Shown in pieces: positions 54,969 to 63,435 of a stretch of DNA of 64,000 bases. The stretch comes from Arthrobacter crystallopoietes (GTDB taxonomy: Bacteria > Actinomycetota > Actinomycetes > Actinomycetales > Micrococcaceae), in assembly GCF_017603825.1 (NCBI RefSeq), contig NZ_CP072014.1, forward strand, positions 558,001-622,000, given 5' to 3'. The position numbers were made by a program, and so were the translations under genes. How positions within the stretch are numbered: position 1 is the first letter of the stretch; each line of letters starts with the position of its first letter. The notes under the pieces are model-generated. The model was given only the letters and a program-made list of their open reading frames with translations, was not told the origin of the DNA and searched no databases.

Positions 54969-56572
54969 CAGGAAACCAGCTCGTAGGCTGGAAGCGTCAG
55001 GAACTCCACGAAGCCCCCCTCGCCGATAGTCAGGTCCGCGATCAGCTTGCTGGCCGGCTCGTAGTACTTCGCGAACTTGTCGGCGTCGTTAATTTCACCG
55101 CGCAGTTTCTCGGTCTCCTCGGTGAGGATCCGCTCCACCAGCTCACGCGTCACCGTGTTGCCGGTGTCGGCCAGCGTGACCGTGTTGTGCAGCTGCTGCC
55201 AGACCTGGGTGCGGGAAATCTCCGCGGTGGCGGCGTCCTCCATCAGGTTGTGGATGGCCACGGCGCCGTTGCCGGAGATCCAGACAGCGGTGTAGGCAAC
55301 GGCAACGTACAGGTTCAGGCGCAGGCCCGCCTCGGTGACCTCGCCCTGGGCGGAGGATACGTCCAGCAACTGGGCCGCGGTGACCTCGACCTCGTCGCGG
55401 AGGCGGTCGACCTGGTTCGGCTTGTCGCCCAGCACCGCGTCGAAGATCTCGCGGCAGACCGGGACCAGGTCCGGGTGGGCCACCCAGGAACCGTCGAATC
55501 CGTCGTTCGCTTCGCGGGTCTTGTCCGCCCGGACCTTGGCGAAGGCCTGTTCGGTCACTTCGGGTTCCTTGCGGTTCGGGATGACCGCGGCCATGCCGCC
55601 CATGGCGAAGGCACCGCGGCGGTGGCAGGTCTTGACCAGCAGCTCGGTGTAGGCACGCATGAAGGGCGCCGTCATCGCCACGGAGGCCCGGTCCGGCATG
55701 ACGAAGCTTTCGCCGGCCTCGCGGAAGTACTTGATGATGCTGAACAGATAGTCCCAGCGACCGGCGTTCAGACCCGAGGCGTGGTCGCGCAGCTCGAACA
55801 GGATCTCGTCCATCTGGAACGCGGCCGGAATGGTTTCGATCAGCACCGTGGCGCGGACCGAACCCTGCGGCAGGCCCAGCTCGGCCTCGGCGAAGGAGAA
55901 GATGTCGTTCCACAGCCGGGCCTCGAGGTAGCTCTCGGTCTTCGGCAGGTAGTAGAAGGGTCCGTCGCCGCGCTCCAAGAGGTACTTCGCGTTGTGGAAG
56001 AAGTGCAGACCGAAATCCACCAGCGCGCCGACGGCCGGCTGGCCGTCGACCTGGATGTTCTTTTCCGGCAGGTGCCAGCCGCGGGGGCGCATGACCACAG
56101 TGGCCAGCGGCGCGTCGGTGCGCAGCCGGTACTCCTTGCCTTCGGGTGATGTGAACGAGAGCTCACCGCGTGCTGCGGCGGTCAGATTCGCCAGCGCGTC
56201 GATGACGTTTGGCCAGGTGGGGGTGGAAGCATCTTCCAGGTCGGCCAGCCATACCTTGGCACCGGAGTTCAGCGCGTTGATGGCCATCTTCGCCGGCGAT
56301 GCCGGTCCCGTCATTTCGACCCGGCGGTCCTGCAGCTTCTCCGGCGCCGGTGCGACCTTCCAGTCGCCCTCGCGGACATGCTTGGTTTCGGGCAGGAAGT
56401 CCAGCCCACCGGAGGCGACGGCCTTCTGCCGGTTGGTCACGCGGTCCGCCAGCAGGCCGTCGCGCGTGGCGGCGAACTTCTGGTGCAGCTTTTCCACGAA
56501 CCCCAGGGCTTCGGCCGTCAGGATCCTTTCGGCTCCGGCTACTGGTGCATTGTTGGTCACGGTGAGAGTCAT
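54968..56572 (-). CDS. aceB: malate synthase A, 534 aa
   Basis: Condenses glyoxylate with acetyl-CoA to malate. Type-A length and motifs: MRPRGWHLPEKNI with the active-site Arg, DFGLHFFHNAK, VRATVLIETIPAAFQMDEIL, LNAGRWDYLFSIIK and FAMGGMAAVIPNR, then GNGAVAIHNLMEDAATAEIS with the catalytic acidic residue nearby. No isocitrate lyase is adjacent, so glyoxylate is supplied by ureide breakdown here. It is preceded by malic enzyme in the same operon. Confidence 0.96.
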   Translation of the reverse strand: MTLTVTNNAPVAGAERILTAEALGFVEKLHQKFAATRDGLLADRVTNRQKAVASGGLDFLPETKHVREGDWKVAPAPEKLQDRRVEMTGPASPAKMAINALNSGAKVWLADLEDASTPTWPNVIDALANLTAAARGELSFTSPEGKEYRLRTDAPLATVVMRPRGWHLPEKNIQVDGQPAVGALVDFGLHFFHNAKYLLERGDGPFYYLPKTESYLEARLWNDIFSFAEAELGLPQGSVRATVLIETIPAAFQMDEILFELRDHASGLNAGRWDYLFSIIKYFREAGESFVMPDRASVAMTAPFMRAYTELLVKTCHRRGAFAMGGMAAVIPNRKEPEVTEQAFAKVRADKTREANDGFDGSWVAHPDLVPVCREIFDAVLGDKPNQVDRLRDEVEVTAAQLLDVSSAQGEVTEAGLRLNLYVAVAYTAVWISGNGAVAIHNLMEDAATAEISRTQVWQQLHNTVTLADTGNTVTRELVERILTEETEKLRGEINDADKFAKYYEPASKLIADLTIGEGGFVEFLTLPAYELVS

Positions 56573-56586
56573 GATGTTGCCTTCCT

Positions 56587-57972
56587 TTACTTGGCCGCTG
56601 CGGCCGACGCTACAGCTGCGGCGACGTCGGATGCCACGTGGGGGTCGAAAACACTGGGAATGATGAAGCTGGCGTTGAGCTCTTCGGCGGACACGCGGTC
56701 CGCAATGGCGTGGGCCGCGGCGACCAGCATCTCGGGCGTAATCTCCGAGACGCCGGCATCGAGCAACCCGCGGAAGAAACCGGGGAAGGCGAGCACGTTG
56801 TTGATCTGGTTGGGGAAATCGCTGCGTCCGGTAGCGACGACGGCGGCGTACTTCGCGGCGATCGCCGGGTCCACTTCGGGATCGGGATTGGCCATGGCGA
56901 AAATGATGGCGTCCTCGGCCATCGTGGCGACCTGCTCCTCGCCCAGCACGTTCGGTCCGCTGACGCCGATGAAGACATCGGCGCCGGCCACGGCATCGTG
57001 CAAGGTTCCGGTGAAGTTGTCCGGGTTCGTGTTCTCGGCCAGCCAGGTGCGGTGCGCATCGGTGTAGGTCTCGGTGCGGCTGATGGCGCCGTTGCGGCCG
57101 CAGGCAATGATGTTCAGGGCGCCCTGCGCCTTCAGCAGCTGGATGATCGCGTTGCCCGCGGCGCCGACGCCGGCCACCACAATCTTCACGTCCTCGATCT
57201 TCTTGTGGACTACCTTCAGCGCGTTCTGCAGCGCGGCCAGCGTGACGATCGCGGTACCGTGCTGGTCGTCGTGGAAGACCGGAATGTCGAGTTCATCGCG
57301 CAGCCGCTGCTCGATCTCGAAACAGCGCGGAGCGGCGATGTCTTCCAGGTTCACGCCGCCGTAGACCGGAGCCAGGGCCTTCACGATCTTGATGATCTCC
57401 TCGGTGTCCTGAGTATCCAGGCAGACCGGCCAGGCATCGACGTCCGCGAACTGCTTAAACAGTGCGGCCTTGCCCTCCATCACCGGCAGCGCGGCGGCAG
57501 GCCCGATGTTGCCCAGGCCCAGTACGGCGGAGCCGTCCGTCACCACGGCGATCGTGTTGCGCTTCACCGTGAGGCGGCGCGCATCGTCCGGGTTCTCGGC
57601 GATGGCCATGCAGACACGTGCGACGCCGGGCGTATAGGCGCGGGACAGATCGTCACGGTTGCGCAGGGGAACCTTGGGGACGACTTCCAGCTTGCCGCCG
57701 AGGTGCATGAGGAAGGTGCGGTCGCTGACCTTACGGACCTGCACGCCGTCGAGCTCGTCCAGCGCAGCGCTGACCCGCTCGCCGTGGGCGGCGTCAACAG
57801 TGTTGCAGCTGATGTCCACAACCATGCTGTCGTGGTGGCTCTCGGTCACGTCAAGTGCCGTGATGGCTGCACCGGCGGCAGCAACAGCGGCTGCGAGCTC
57901 GCTGGTAGCGGTAAAGCTTGCAGGGGTTTCCACACGCAGGGTTATCGAGTACCCGGGGCTGGGAGTCGCCAT
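56587..57972 (-). CDS. NAD(P)-dependent malic enzyme with N-terminal ACT domain, 461 aa
   Basis: Oxidatively decarboxylates malate to pyruvate. Residues ~1-85 form an ACT-like regulatory domain ([25 protein letters not shown]); then the malic enzyme core with [47 protein letters not shown] (metal-binding Asp pair) and the Rossmann motif [12 protein letters not shown]. First gene of the operon; an operator-like palindrome lies about 40 bases upstream. With malate synthase and pyruvate dehydrogenase it would form a cycle that oxidises glyoxylate to CO2. Confidence 0.94.
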   Translation of the reverse strand: MATPSPGYSITLRVETPASFTATSELAAAVAAAGAAITALDVTESHHDSMVVDISCNTVDAAHGERVSAALDELDGVQVRKVSDRTFLMHLGGKLEVVPKVPLRNRDDLSRAYTPGVARVCMAIAENPDDARRLTVKRNTIAVVTDGSAVLGLGNIGPAAALPVMEGKAALFKQFADVDAWPVCLDTQDTEEIIKIVKALAPVYGGVNLEDIAAPRCFEIEQRLRDELDIPVFHDDQHGTAIVTLAALQNALKVVHKKIEDVKIVVAGVGAAGNAIIQLLKAQGALNIIACGRNGAISRTETYTDAHRTWLAENTNPDNFTGTLHDAVAGADVFIGVSGPNVLGEEQVATMAEDAIIFAMANPDPEVDPAIAAKYAAVVATGRSDFPNQINNVLAFPGFFRGLLDAGVSEITPEMLVAAAHAIADRVSAEELNASFIIPSVFDPHVASDVAAAVASAAAAK

Positions 57973-58013
57973 TGATTCTCCTCTGTTTCTGGGGCCGGAC
58001 CGGCCTAAGTAGT

Positions 58014-58140
58014 TTCCGTATTATGGATATTATTATCTAAGAGGTGGAAATACAACCACCTCGGCCAGATTTTCTTTCGACAGGCGGAAAATTGCGCCGC
58101 AATTGCGGTATGTTTGAGAGAGCAGTTCCACGAAGTGGAT
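58014..58140. promoter_or_regulatory. operator palindromes in the malic enzyme-IclR divergent promoter region
   Basis: TTCCGTATTATGGAT (58014-58028) lies just upstream of malic enzyme and TTCCACGAAGTGGAT (58126-58140) 42 bases before the IclR ATG. Both follow the TTCC-N7-GGAA form of the hyi sites with one end mismatch. Between them is another palindrome, ATTGCGCCGCAAT (58091-58103). This suits autoregulation and control of the malic enzyme operon by the IclR protein. Confidence 0.7.
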
Positions 58141-58182
58141 ATTTTCAAGAAACGCGTTCAAGCAATGTGAGAGTGAGTTCCC

Positions 58183-58947
58183 ATGGCAGAGAAAGCCAGC
58201 GGAGGCGTCCAGTCAGTAGAGAGGGCTTTCGAGCTGCTCGAGCTCATCACCAATGCGGGCGGAGAGGTCACCCTCAGTGAGCTGTCGTCGTTCACATCGC
58301 TGCCCCTGCCCACCATCCACCGGCTGCTGCGGACCCTGGTTTCGCTGGGCTACGTCCGGCAGCTCGCCAACCGGCGGTACTCGCTGGGCCCGCGCCTGAT
58401 CCGCCTGGGCGAAGTCGCCAACAAGCAGCTCGGCTCCCTGGCCCGGCCGCACCTGAAGAACCTGGTTGAGACTCTGGGTGAATCTGCGAACATGGCTGTA
58501 CTGGACTCCGAGATGGTGGTCTACATCGCCCAGGTTCCGTCACCGCATTCCATGCGCATGTTCACCGAAGTCGGCCGCCGCGCCCACACCCACGACACCG
58601 GCGTCGGCAAGGCGATCCTCGCCCAGCTGGAAGACGACGCCGTCCGCGACATCGTGACGCGCGCCGGCATGCCGACACCGACGGAGATGAGCATTGGCAA
58701 CATCTCCGACCTCATGCTGGAGTTGAAGAACATCCGCGAGCGCGGCTACTCCATCGATGAGCAGGAGCAGGAAATCGGCGTGCGCTGCTTCGCGATGGCC
58801 GTACCGGACGCTCCCACTCCCATGGCCATCTCCGTCTCGGGACCCGTTTCGCGCGTGGATGACGCGTTTGCCAAGCGGGCAGTGCCGCTCCTGCAGAGCG
58901 CCGCGGAGCAGATCTCGGCGCAGCTGAACGCGGCCGCAGCGAGCTAG
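58183..58947 (+). CDS. IclR-family regulator of the purine/glyoxylate genes, 254 aa
   Basis: N-terminal winged HTH (VQSVERAFELLELITNAGG, LSSFTSLPLPTIHRLLRTL) and C-terminal GAF-like effector domain (YIAQVPSPHSMRMFTEVGRR, HTHDTGVGKAILAQL, GYSIDEQEQEIGVRCFA). The family includes AllR, which senses glyoxylate or allantoin and represses ureide genes; the neighbours suggest the same role here. It is divergent from malic enzyme and has a palindrome in its own promoter. Confidence 0.92.
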   Translation: MAEKASGGVQSVERAFELLELITNAGGEVTLSELSSFTSLPLPTIHRLLRTLVSLGYVRQLANRRYSLGPRLIRLGEVANKQLGSLARPHLKNLVETLGESANMAVLDSEMVVYIAQVPSPHSMRMFTEVGRRAHTHDTGVGKAILAQLEDDAVRDIVTRAGMPTPTEMSIGNISDLMLELKNIRERGYSIDEQEQEIGVRCFAMAVPDAPTPMAISVSGPVSRVDDAFAKRAVPLLQSAAEQISAQLNAAAAS

Positions 58948-58980
58948 CTTCCAGCACTTTTTCACATCCCAAAAAAGAAA

Positions 58981-58997
58981 TTCCACAAAAAGTGTGG
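58981..58997. promoter_or_regulatory. further operator-like palindrome upstream of the guanine deaminase operon
   Basis: TTCCACAAAAAGTGTGG contains CCACA-N5-TGTGG and starts with the same TTCCA as the other sites. It lies about 170 bases before the deaminase start. Match to the common motif is only partial. Confidence 0.4.
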
Positions 58998-59169
58998 CCT
59001 CAGTCACTCTGAACTGTTAGAGTTTTTCTTGCCAAAGGCGGGTTCCCATCTACGGGAGCTATCTACCGGGCGCTACTAACCTAAACAGCAATCGTCGAAG
59101 CTGAGGTCGCCGCCCGCGCCGTCTGGTGCCATGCCGTGGCCTGCTTCCCGATCACAGGGAGTCGCCACC

Positions 59170-59664
59170 ATGAATACCACCACCATCGCCACCAGCCAAT
59201 ATCTGGCCAAGGCCGTCGAAATCGCCTCCAACAATGTCCGCAATGCCGGCGGGCCCTTTGGCGCCATCGTGGTTGCCGCGGACGGGCAGATTTTCGAGGG
59301 CGTCAACCGCGTCACCGCGAACAACGATCCCACCGCGCACGCCGAAGTCACCGCCATCCGCACCGCCTGCCAGGGCCTGGGCACGTTCGACCTGAGCGGA
59401 GCCGTGCTCTACTCCAGCTGCGAACCCTGCCCGATGTGCCTGGCCTCCTCGCTCTGGGCACGGATCGACCGCGTAGTGTTTGCGGCGGACCGTCACGATG
59501 CCGCCCGCGCGGGGTTTGATGACGCCGTCTTCTACGACTACTTCGACACCCCCGTGGAGCGGCGTCTGATGCCCGTGGTCCGCGAGACCGGCGAACCAGA
59601 GGACACGGGGCATCTCGAACCCTTCAATATATGGAACAGCCTGGCGACCCGGATCGATTACTGA
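59170..59664 (+). CDS. guaD: nucleoside/guanine deaminase of the CDA fold, 164 aa
   Basis: Most likely deaminates guanine to xanthine. The zinc site is His57 and catalytic Glu59 in PTAHAEVTAI plus Cys87 and Cys90 in CEPCPMCLA. N-terminal GGPFGAIVVAADG and the C-terminal FDDAVFYDYFDTP and LEPFNIW resemble Bacillus GuaD. The ATG at 59170 is preceded by GGGAG; it begins an operon with the purine permease (12-base gap) and xanthine dehydrogenase genes. Ammeline or cytosine deaminase activity is less likely. Confidence 0.88.
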   Translation: MNTTTIATSQYLAKAVEIASNNVRNAGGPFGAIVVAADGQIFEGVNRVTANNDPTAHAEVTAIRTACQGLGTFDLSGAVLYSSCEPCPMCLASSLWARIDRVVFAADRHDAARAGFDDAVFYDYFDTPVERRLMPVVRETGEPEDTGHLEPFNIWNSLATRIDY

Positions 59665-59676
59665 GGCGGTGCCGTC

Positions 59677-61200
59677 ATGGCCATAATCCAGCCCCGTACG
59701 CGAACCCGTACCGACCACGTCCAGCAGGGCGCTCCGCGGACACCGGGCACTCCCCCGGCCGGCTTGCAACCCCGCGGACTCGTCGACCGCTACTTCCAGA
59801 TCACTGCCCGCGGCTCCAGCCTGGGACGCGAACTCCGCGGCGGACTGGTCACCTTCTTCACGATGGCCTACATCGTGATCCTCAACCCCCTGATCCTGGG
59901 AGGTTTCGGCGCCGATTCCGCTCCGGTGGACGTAGCAGGGAACTGGCTGTCGGCTGCCCAGGTCGGCGCCGTCACCGGGCTGACCGCCGGAGTGATGACC
60001 ATCCTCTTCGGTTTGATCGCCAATCTGCCCTTCGGCCTCGCAGCCGGGCTCGGCATCAACTCCTTCCTCGCCGTTGCCGTCATCCAGGACGTGACCTGGC
60101 CCGAAGCGATGGGCCTGGTGGTGATCAACGGCGTCCTCATTGTCATCTTCGGCATGACCGGAGCCCGGACCGCGATCTTCCGTGCCATCCCGAAGGATCT
60201 GAAGGCCGCCATCACCGTGGGCATCGGCCTGTTCATCACCTTCATCGGCTTTGTGGATTCCGGCTTTGTCCGCGCCACCGAGGGCGGCCCGCCCGTCCAG
60301 CTGGGCAACAACGGCTCCATCACCTCGGTGCCGACGCTGGTCTTCGTGGCCGGGCTGCTGATCATCGGCATCCTGGTGGCGCGCAAAATCCAGGGCGGCA
60401 TCCTGATCGGCATCGTCGCCACCACGGTGCTGGCCGCCGTCCTCGAAGCCACCCTGCAACTGGGGCCGGCTTCCGACACCAATCCGGGCGGCTGGCATCT
60501 GAACACCCCGGTGCTCGCCGGCCAGATCTTCGCGGTACCGGACCTGGCCCTGGTGGGCGAGTTCGATATCTTCGGCTCTTTCGCCCGGATCGGCGGTCTG
60601 GCGGCCACCATGCTGGTCTTCACGCTGGTTTTCACCAACTTCTTCGATGCGATGGGCACCATGACCGGACTGGCCAAAAGTGCCGGGCTGGCGCACAGGG
60701 ACGGCACCTTCCCACGGCTGAAGTCGGCGTTCATCGTTGAGGGCATCGGCGCGGTGGCCGGCGGTGCTACCTCCGGTTCCTCCAACACCGTCTATGTGGA
60801 TTCCGCCGCAGGCATCGGCGAGGGCGCCCGCACAGGGCTGGCCTCGGTGGTCACCGGCGTGCTCTTCCTCGGCGCGATGTTCCTGACGCCGCTCACCAGC
60901 GTGGTGCCGATCGAAGTGGCAGCCTCTGCCCTCGTCGTCGTCGGTACGTTGATGAGCGCGCAGATCCGCGAGATCAACTTCAAGAAATTCTCCGTGGGCA
61001 TGCCTGCCTTCCTGACCATGATCACCATGCCGCTGACCTACTCAATTGCGAACGGCATTGGCGTGGGCTTCATCGTCTGGGTCCTGGTGAACTCGGCCAG
61101 CGGGCGCGCGAAGAAGATCCATCCGCTGATGTGGCTGGTGGCGGCGGGGTTCCTGGTGTACTTCGCCCGCGGCCCGATCAGCGAGCTGCTCGGCGGATAA
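59677..61200 (+). CDS. NCS2 purine permease, AzgA/PbuG-like, 507 aa
   Basis: Proton-coupled importer of purine bases. About 13-14 helices after an Arg/Pro-rich N-terminus. Family motifs: FFTMAYIVILNP, GLGINSFLAV and FTNFFDAMGTMTGLAKSAG, which places it in the AzgA (hypoxanthine/guanine/adenine) branch rather than the xanthine/uracil branch. The deaminase upstream and xanthine dehydrogenase downstream fit import of guanine or hypoxanthine. Confidence 0.9.
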   Translation: MAIIQPRTRTRTDHVQQGAPRTPGTPPAGLQPRGLVDRYFQITARGSSLGRELRGGLVTFFTMAYIVILNPLILGGFGADSAPVDVAGNWLSAAQVGAVTGLTAGVMTILFGLIANLPFGLAAGLGINSFLAVAVIQDVTWPEAMGLVVINGVLIVIFGMTGARTAIFRAIPKDLKAAITVGIGLFITFIGFVDSGFVRATEGGPPVQLGNNGSITSVPTLVFVAGLLIIGILVARKIQGGILIGIVATTVLAAVLEATLQLGPASDTNPGGWHLNTPVLAGQIFAVPDLALVGEFDIFGSFARIGGLAATMLVFTLVFTNFFDAMGTMTGLAKSAGLAHRDGTFPRLKSAFIVEGIGAVAGGATSGSSNTVYVDSAAGIGEGARTGLASVVTGVLFLGAMFLTPLTSVVPIEVAASALVVVGTLMSAQIREINFKKFSVGMPAFLTMITMPLTYSIANGIGVGFIVWVLVNSASGRAKKIHPLMWLVAAGFLVYFARGPISELLGG

Positions 61201-61205
61201 CCCCT

Positions 61206-61239
61206 GCGGCCGGTGCCGGCAAGTTCCGGCACCGGCCGC
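61206..61239. terminator. strong hairpin between the permease and xdhC genes
   Basis: A perfect 14-bp stem (GCGGCCGGTGCCGG and its complement) with loop CAAGTT sits five bases after the permease stop and 20 bases before xdhC. Without a T-run it may cause partial termination or protect the mRNA end, lowering expression of the xdh genes relative to the permease. Confidence 0.6.
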
Positions 61240-61259
61240 GGATCGAAAGGACAAAACCA

Positions 61260-62537
61260 ATGCTGAATCTCGGTGCGGAACTCGGCGCCTGGCTGGAGGC
61301 AGCCGGGGACAACTACGCCGTGGCCACCGTCATTGCCGCCAGCGGTTCCGTTCCCTGCCCGGTCGGCACCTCCATGCTGGTCTCCGGCAGCGGCAGCGTG
61401 CTCGGCTCGCTCTCCGGCGGATGCGTGGAGGGCGCCGTTGTCGCCGCCGCGCTGGACGTCATCGCGGACCAGCGGCCGCGGACGGAGCATTTCGGCTACA
61501 GCCCCGAGGACGCTTTCGCCGTCGGCTTGACCTGCGGCGGCGAGCTGGACGTCCACCTCCAGCCGGCAAAAGCACCAACTAGCGACGACGGCGGGGCGCG
61601 GCTGGGTGACTTGCTCCCCCGGTTGGCGGCGTACGGGCCCCAGGAACCGCTGGCCGTGGTGCGGCGGATCGATGCGGGCGGCAGCGGTGCGGTGCTCGTG
61701 ACCAGCCCGCAGCATTTCCTGCCCGGGAACTTCGCCGGCGAGCTGGAGTTCCTGACCGGATCCGCCGCCGCGGCCCGGTCCGCGGGGGTGCAGCTCGCGG
61801 GTTTGCTCCGGCAGGGGGTCAGCGGGCTGCTGCGGTTGTCGCCGTCGGAAGCGGATTGCGGAGATGAACCGCCGGCGTTGCTGGTGGAGACCCGGCTGCC
61901 GCCGCCGCGGCTGCTGGTCTTCGGCGCCAACAATTTCAGTGAGGCCCTGCTGCCGGCCGCCAAGCTGCTCGGCTACCGGGTGACGCTGTGCGACGCCCGG
62001 CCCGCCTTCACCCAGCAGCGGCGCTTCCGGACGGCAGACGAGGTGGTCTGCGACTGGCCGCACCGGTATCTTGCCGGCGAAGCCGCGGCCGGCCGTATCG
62101 ACGGCAGGACCGTGGTCTGTGTACTCACCCACGAGCCCAAGTTCGATATCCCGCTGCTGCGCAACGCGCTGGAGCTGGACTTGGCCTATCTCGGCGCGAT
62201 GGGTTCGCAGCGCAGCCATACCCAGCGGGTACGGGATCTGCTGGCCGAAGGAGTGGCGCCGCAGGCACTGGCCCGGCTGCATTCGCCGATCGGCCTGGAT
62301 CTGCAGGCCGTCACCCCCGCCGAGGTGGCAGTGTCCATTACCGCCCATATCATCGCCTCACGCAACCCGGCAGCCACGGGACTCCCCCTGTCCCGGCGCA
62401 ACGGGCCGATCCACAGCGACGTACCCGTCCATAGCGCTGCCCTCATCCACACCCTCGGAACGGCGCATACACGCGTTCCGGAAACCACCGGTCATGCCGC
62501 ACGCAGCGCCTCCCTGGTCCTCAGCGGCAGACCCTAA
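61260..62537 (+). CDS. xdhC: XdhC-family xanthine dehydrogenase maturation factor, 425 aa
   Basis: Binds and sulfurates molybdenum cofactor and inserts it in xanthine dehydrogenase. N-terminal XdhC/CoxI domain: VIAASGSVPCPVGTSMLV, LSGGCVEGAVV and GLTCGGELDV; C-terminal Rossmann-like domain LLVFGANNFSEALLPAAKLLGY, VCVLTHEPKFDIPLLRNAL and YLGAMGSQRSH, then LHSPIGLDLQAVTPAEVAVSI. The last ~60 residues are a polar tail unlike the family. It precedes the structural genes by 24 bases. Confidence 0.92.
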   Translation: MLNLGAELGAWLEAAGDNYAVATVIAASGSVPCPVGTSMLVSGSGSVLGSLSGGCVEGAVVAAALDVIADQRPRTEHFGYSPEDAFAVGLTCGGELDVHLQPAKAPTSDDGGARLGDLLPRLAAYGPQEPLAVVRRIDAGGSGAVLVTSPQHFLPGNFAGELEFLTGSAAAARSAGVQLAGLLRQGVSGLLRLSPSEADCGDEPPALLVETRLPPPRLLVFGANNFSEALLPAAKLLGYRVTLCDARPAFTQQRRFRTADEVVCDWPHRYLAGEAAAGRIDGRTVVCVLTHEPKFDIPLLRNALELDLAYLGAMGSQRSHTQRVRDLLAEGVAPQALARLHSPIGLDLQAVTPAEVAVSITAHIIASRNPAATGLPLSRRNGPIHSDVPVHSAALIHTLGTAHTRVPETTGHAARSASLVLSGRP

Positions 62538-62561
62538 CGTTACGTATCTAGGAGTCCCTCC

Positions 62562-63434
62562 ATGGACATGAACACAATCGAGGCCGTGGTCCCCACCACG
62601 GATCCCGGTGACTGGCGTGAAGGAGATGCCTGGCTCGCCGGCGGAACGGTGCTGTTTTCCTACGGCAGCTCCACGTTGCGCCGCCTGCTGGATCTCGGTT
62701 CGGCCGGCTGGGAGCCGATCACTGTCAACAACAACGGAATCGAACTGGCTGCCACCTGCCTCATCGCCACCCTCTACGAACTTCCGGACACGCCGGTTCA
62801 GGCCGGCACAATCGAAACCGACGGCGCGGCCAGGCTGGTGGACAACTGGCCGGCGCTGGAACTCGTGCGGCCCTGCTGCGATTCCTTCGTGGCGTCCTTC
62901 AAGATCTGGAACATGTCCACGGTAGGCGGCAACATTTGCACGTCGCTGCCGGCCGGACCGATGACCTCGCTGTGCGCAGGACTGGACGGGACCGCCACCA
63001 TCCTCGGTCCGCACGGCACCCACCGCCAACTGCCGGTCGCCGAACTCGTCACGGGCGATGCGTCCAACGCGCTGCTACCCGGCGAACTGCTGCGCAGCAT
63101 CCAGCTGCCGGCGAGCGCACTGTCCGCGAGAACCGCCTTCCGCCGGCTCTCGCTGAGCAATCTGGGCCGCTCCGGCGTCCTGCTGATCGGCCGGCTGGAT
63201 CCCGACGAAACCCTGGTGCTGACCGTCACCGCGTCCACCAAACGGCCGGTGCAACTGCGCTTCGACGCCGCCAGCCACCCGGATCCGGAGGAACTCGAAG
63301 CCGCGCTGAATGCGGCCATCTCCCCGGAGCTTTACCACGACGACATCCACGGCCTGCCGCAATGGCGCCGGGACATGACCTACCGGCTGGCCGAAGAGAT
63401 CCGTGCCGAGCTGCTCATGGGAAGGATCGCCTGA
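62562..63434 (+). CDS. xdhB: xanthine dehydrogenase FAD-binding subunit, 290 aa
   Basis: The medium subunit of the molybdenum hydroxylase, passing electrons from the iron-sulfur centres to FAD and NAD+. CoxM/XdhB-type FAD domain: [16 protein letters not shown], the FAD-pyrophosphate loop SVGGN equivalent in [18 protein letters not shown], and a C-terminal CO-dehydrogenase-flavoprotein-like domain. The next gene starts two bases after its stop. Confidence 0.9.
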   Translation: MDMNTIEAVVPTTDPGDWREGDAWLAGGTVLFSYGSSTLRRLLDLGSAGWEPITVNNNGIELAATCLIATLYELPDTPVQAGTIETDGAARLVDNWPALELVRPCCDSFVASFKIWNMSTVGGNICTSLPAGPMTSLCAGLDGTATILGPHGTHRQLPVAELVTGDASNALLPGELLRSIQLPASALSARTAFRRLSLSNLGRSGVLLIGRLDPDETLVLTVTASTKRPVQLRFDAASHPDPEELEAALNAAISPELYHDDIHGLPQWRRDMTYRLAEEIRAELLMGRIA

Positions 63435-63435
63435 C

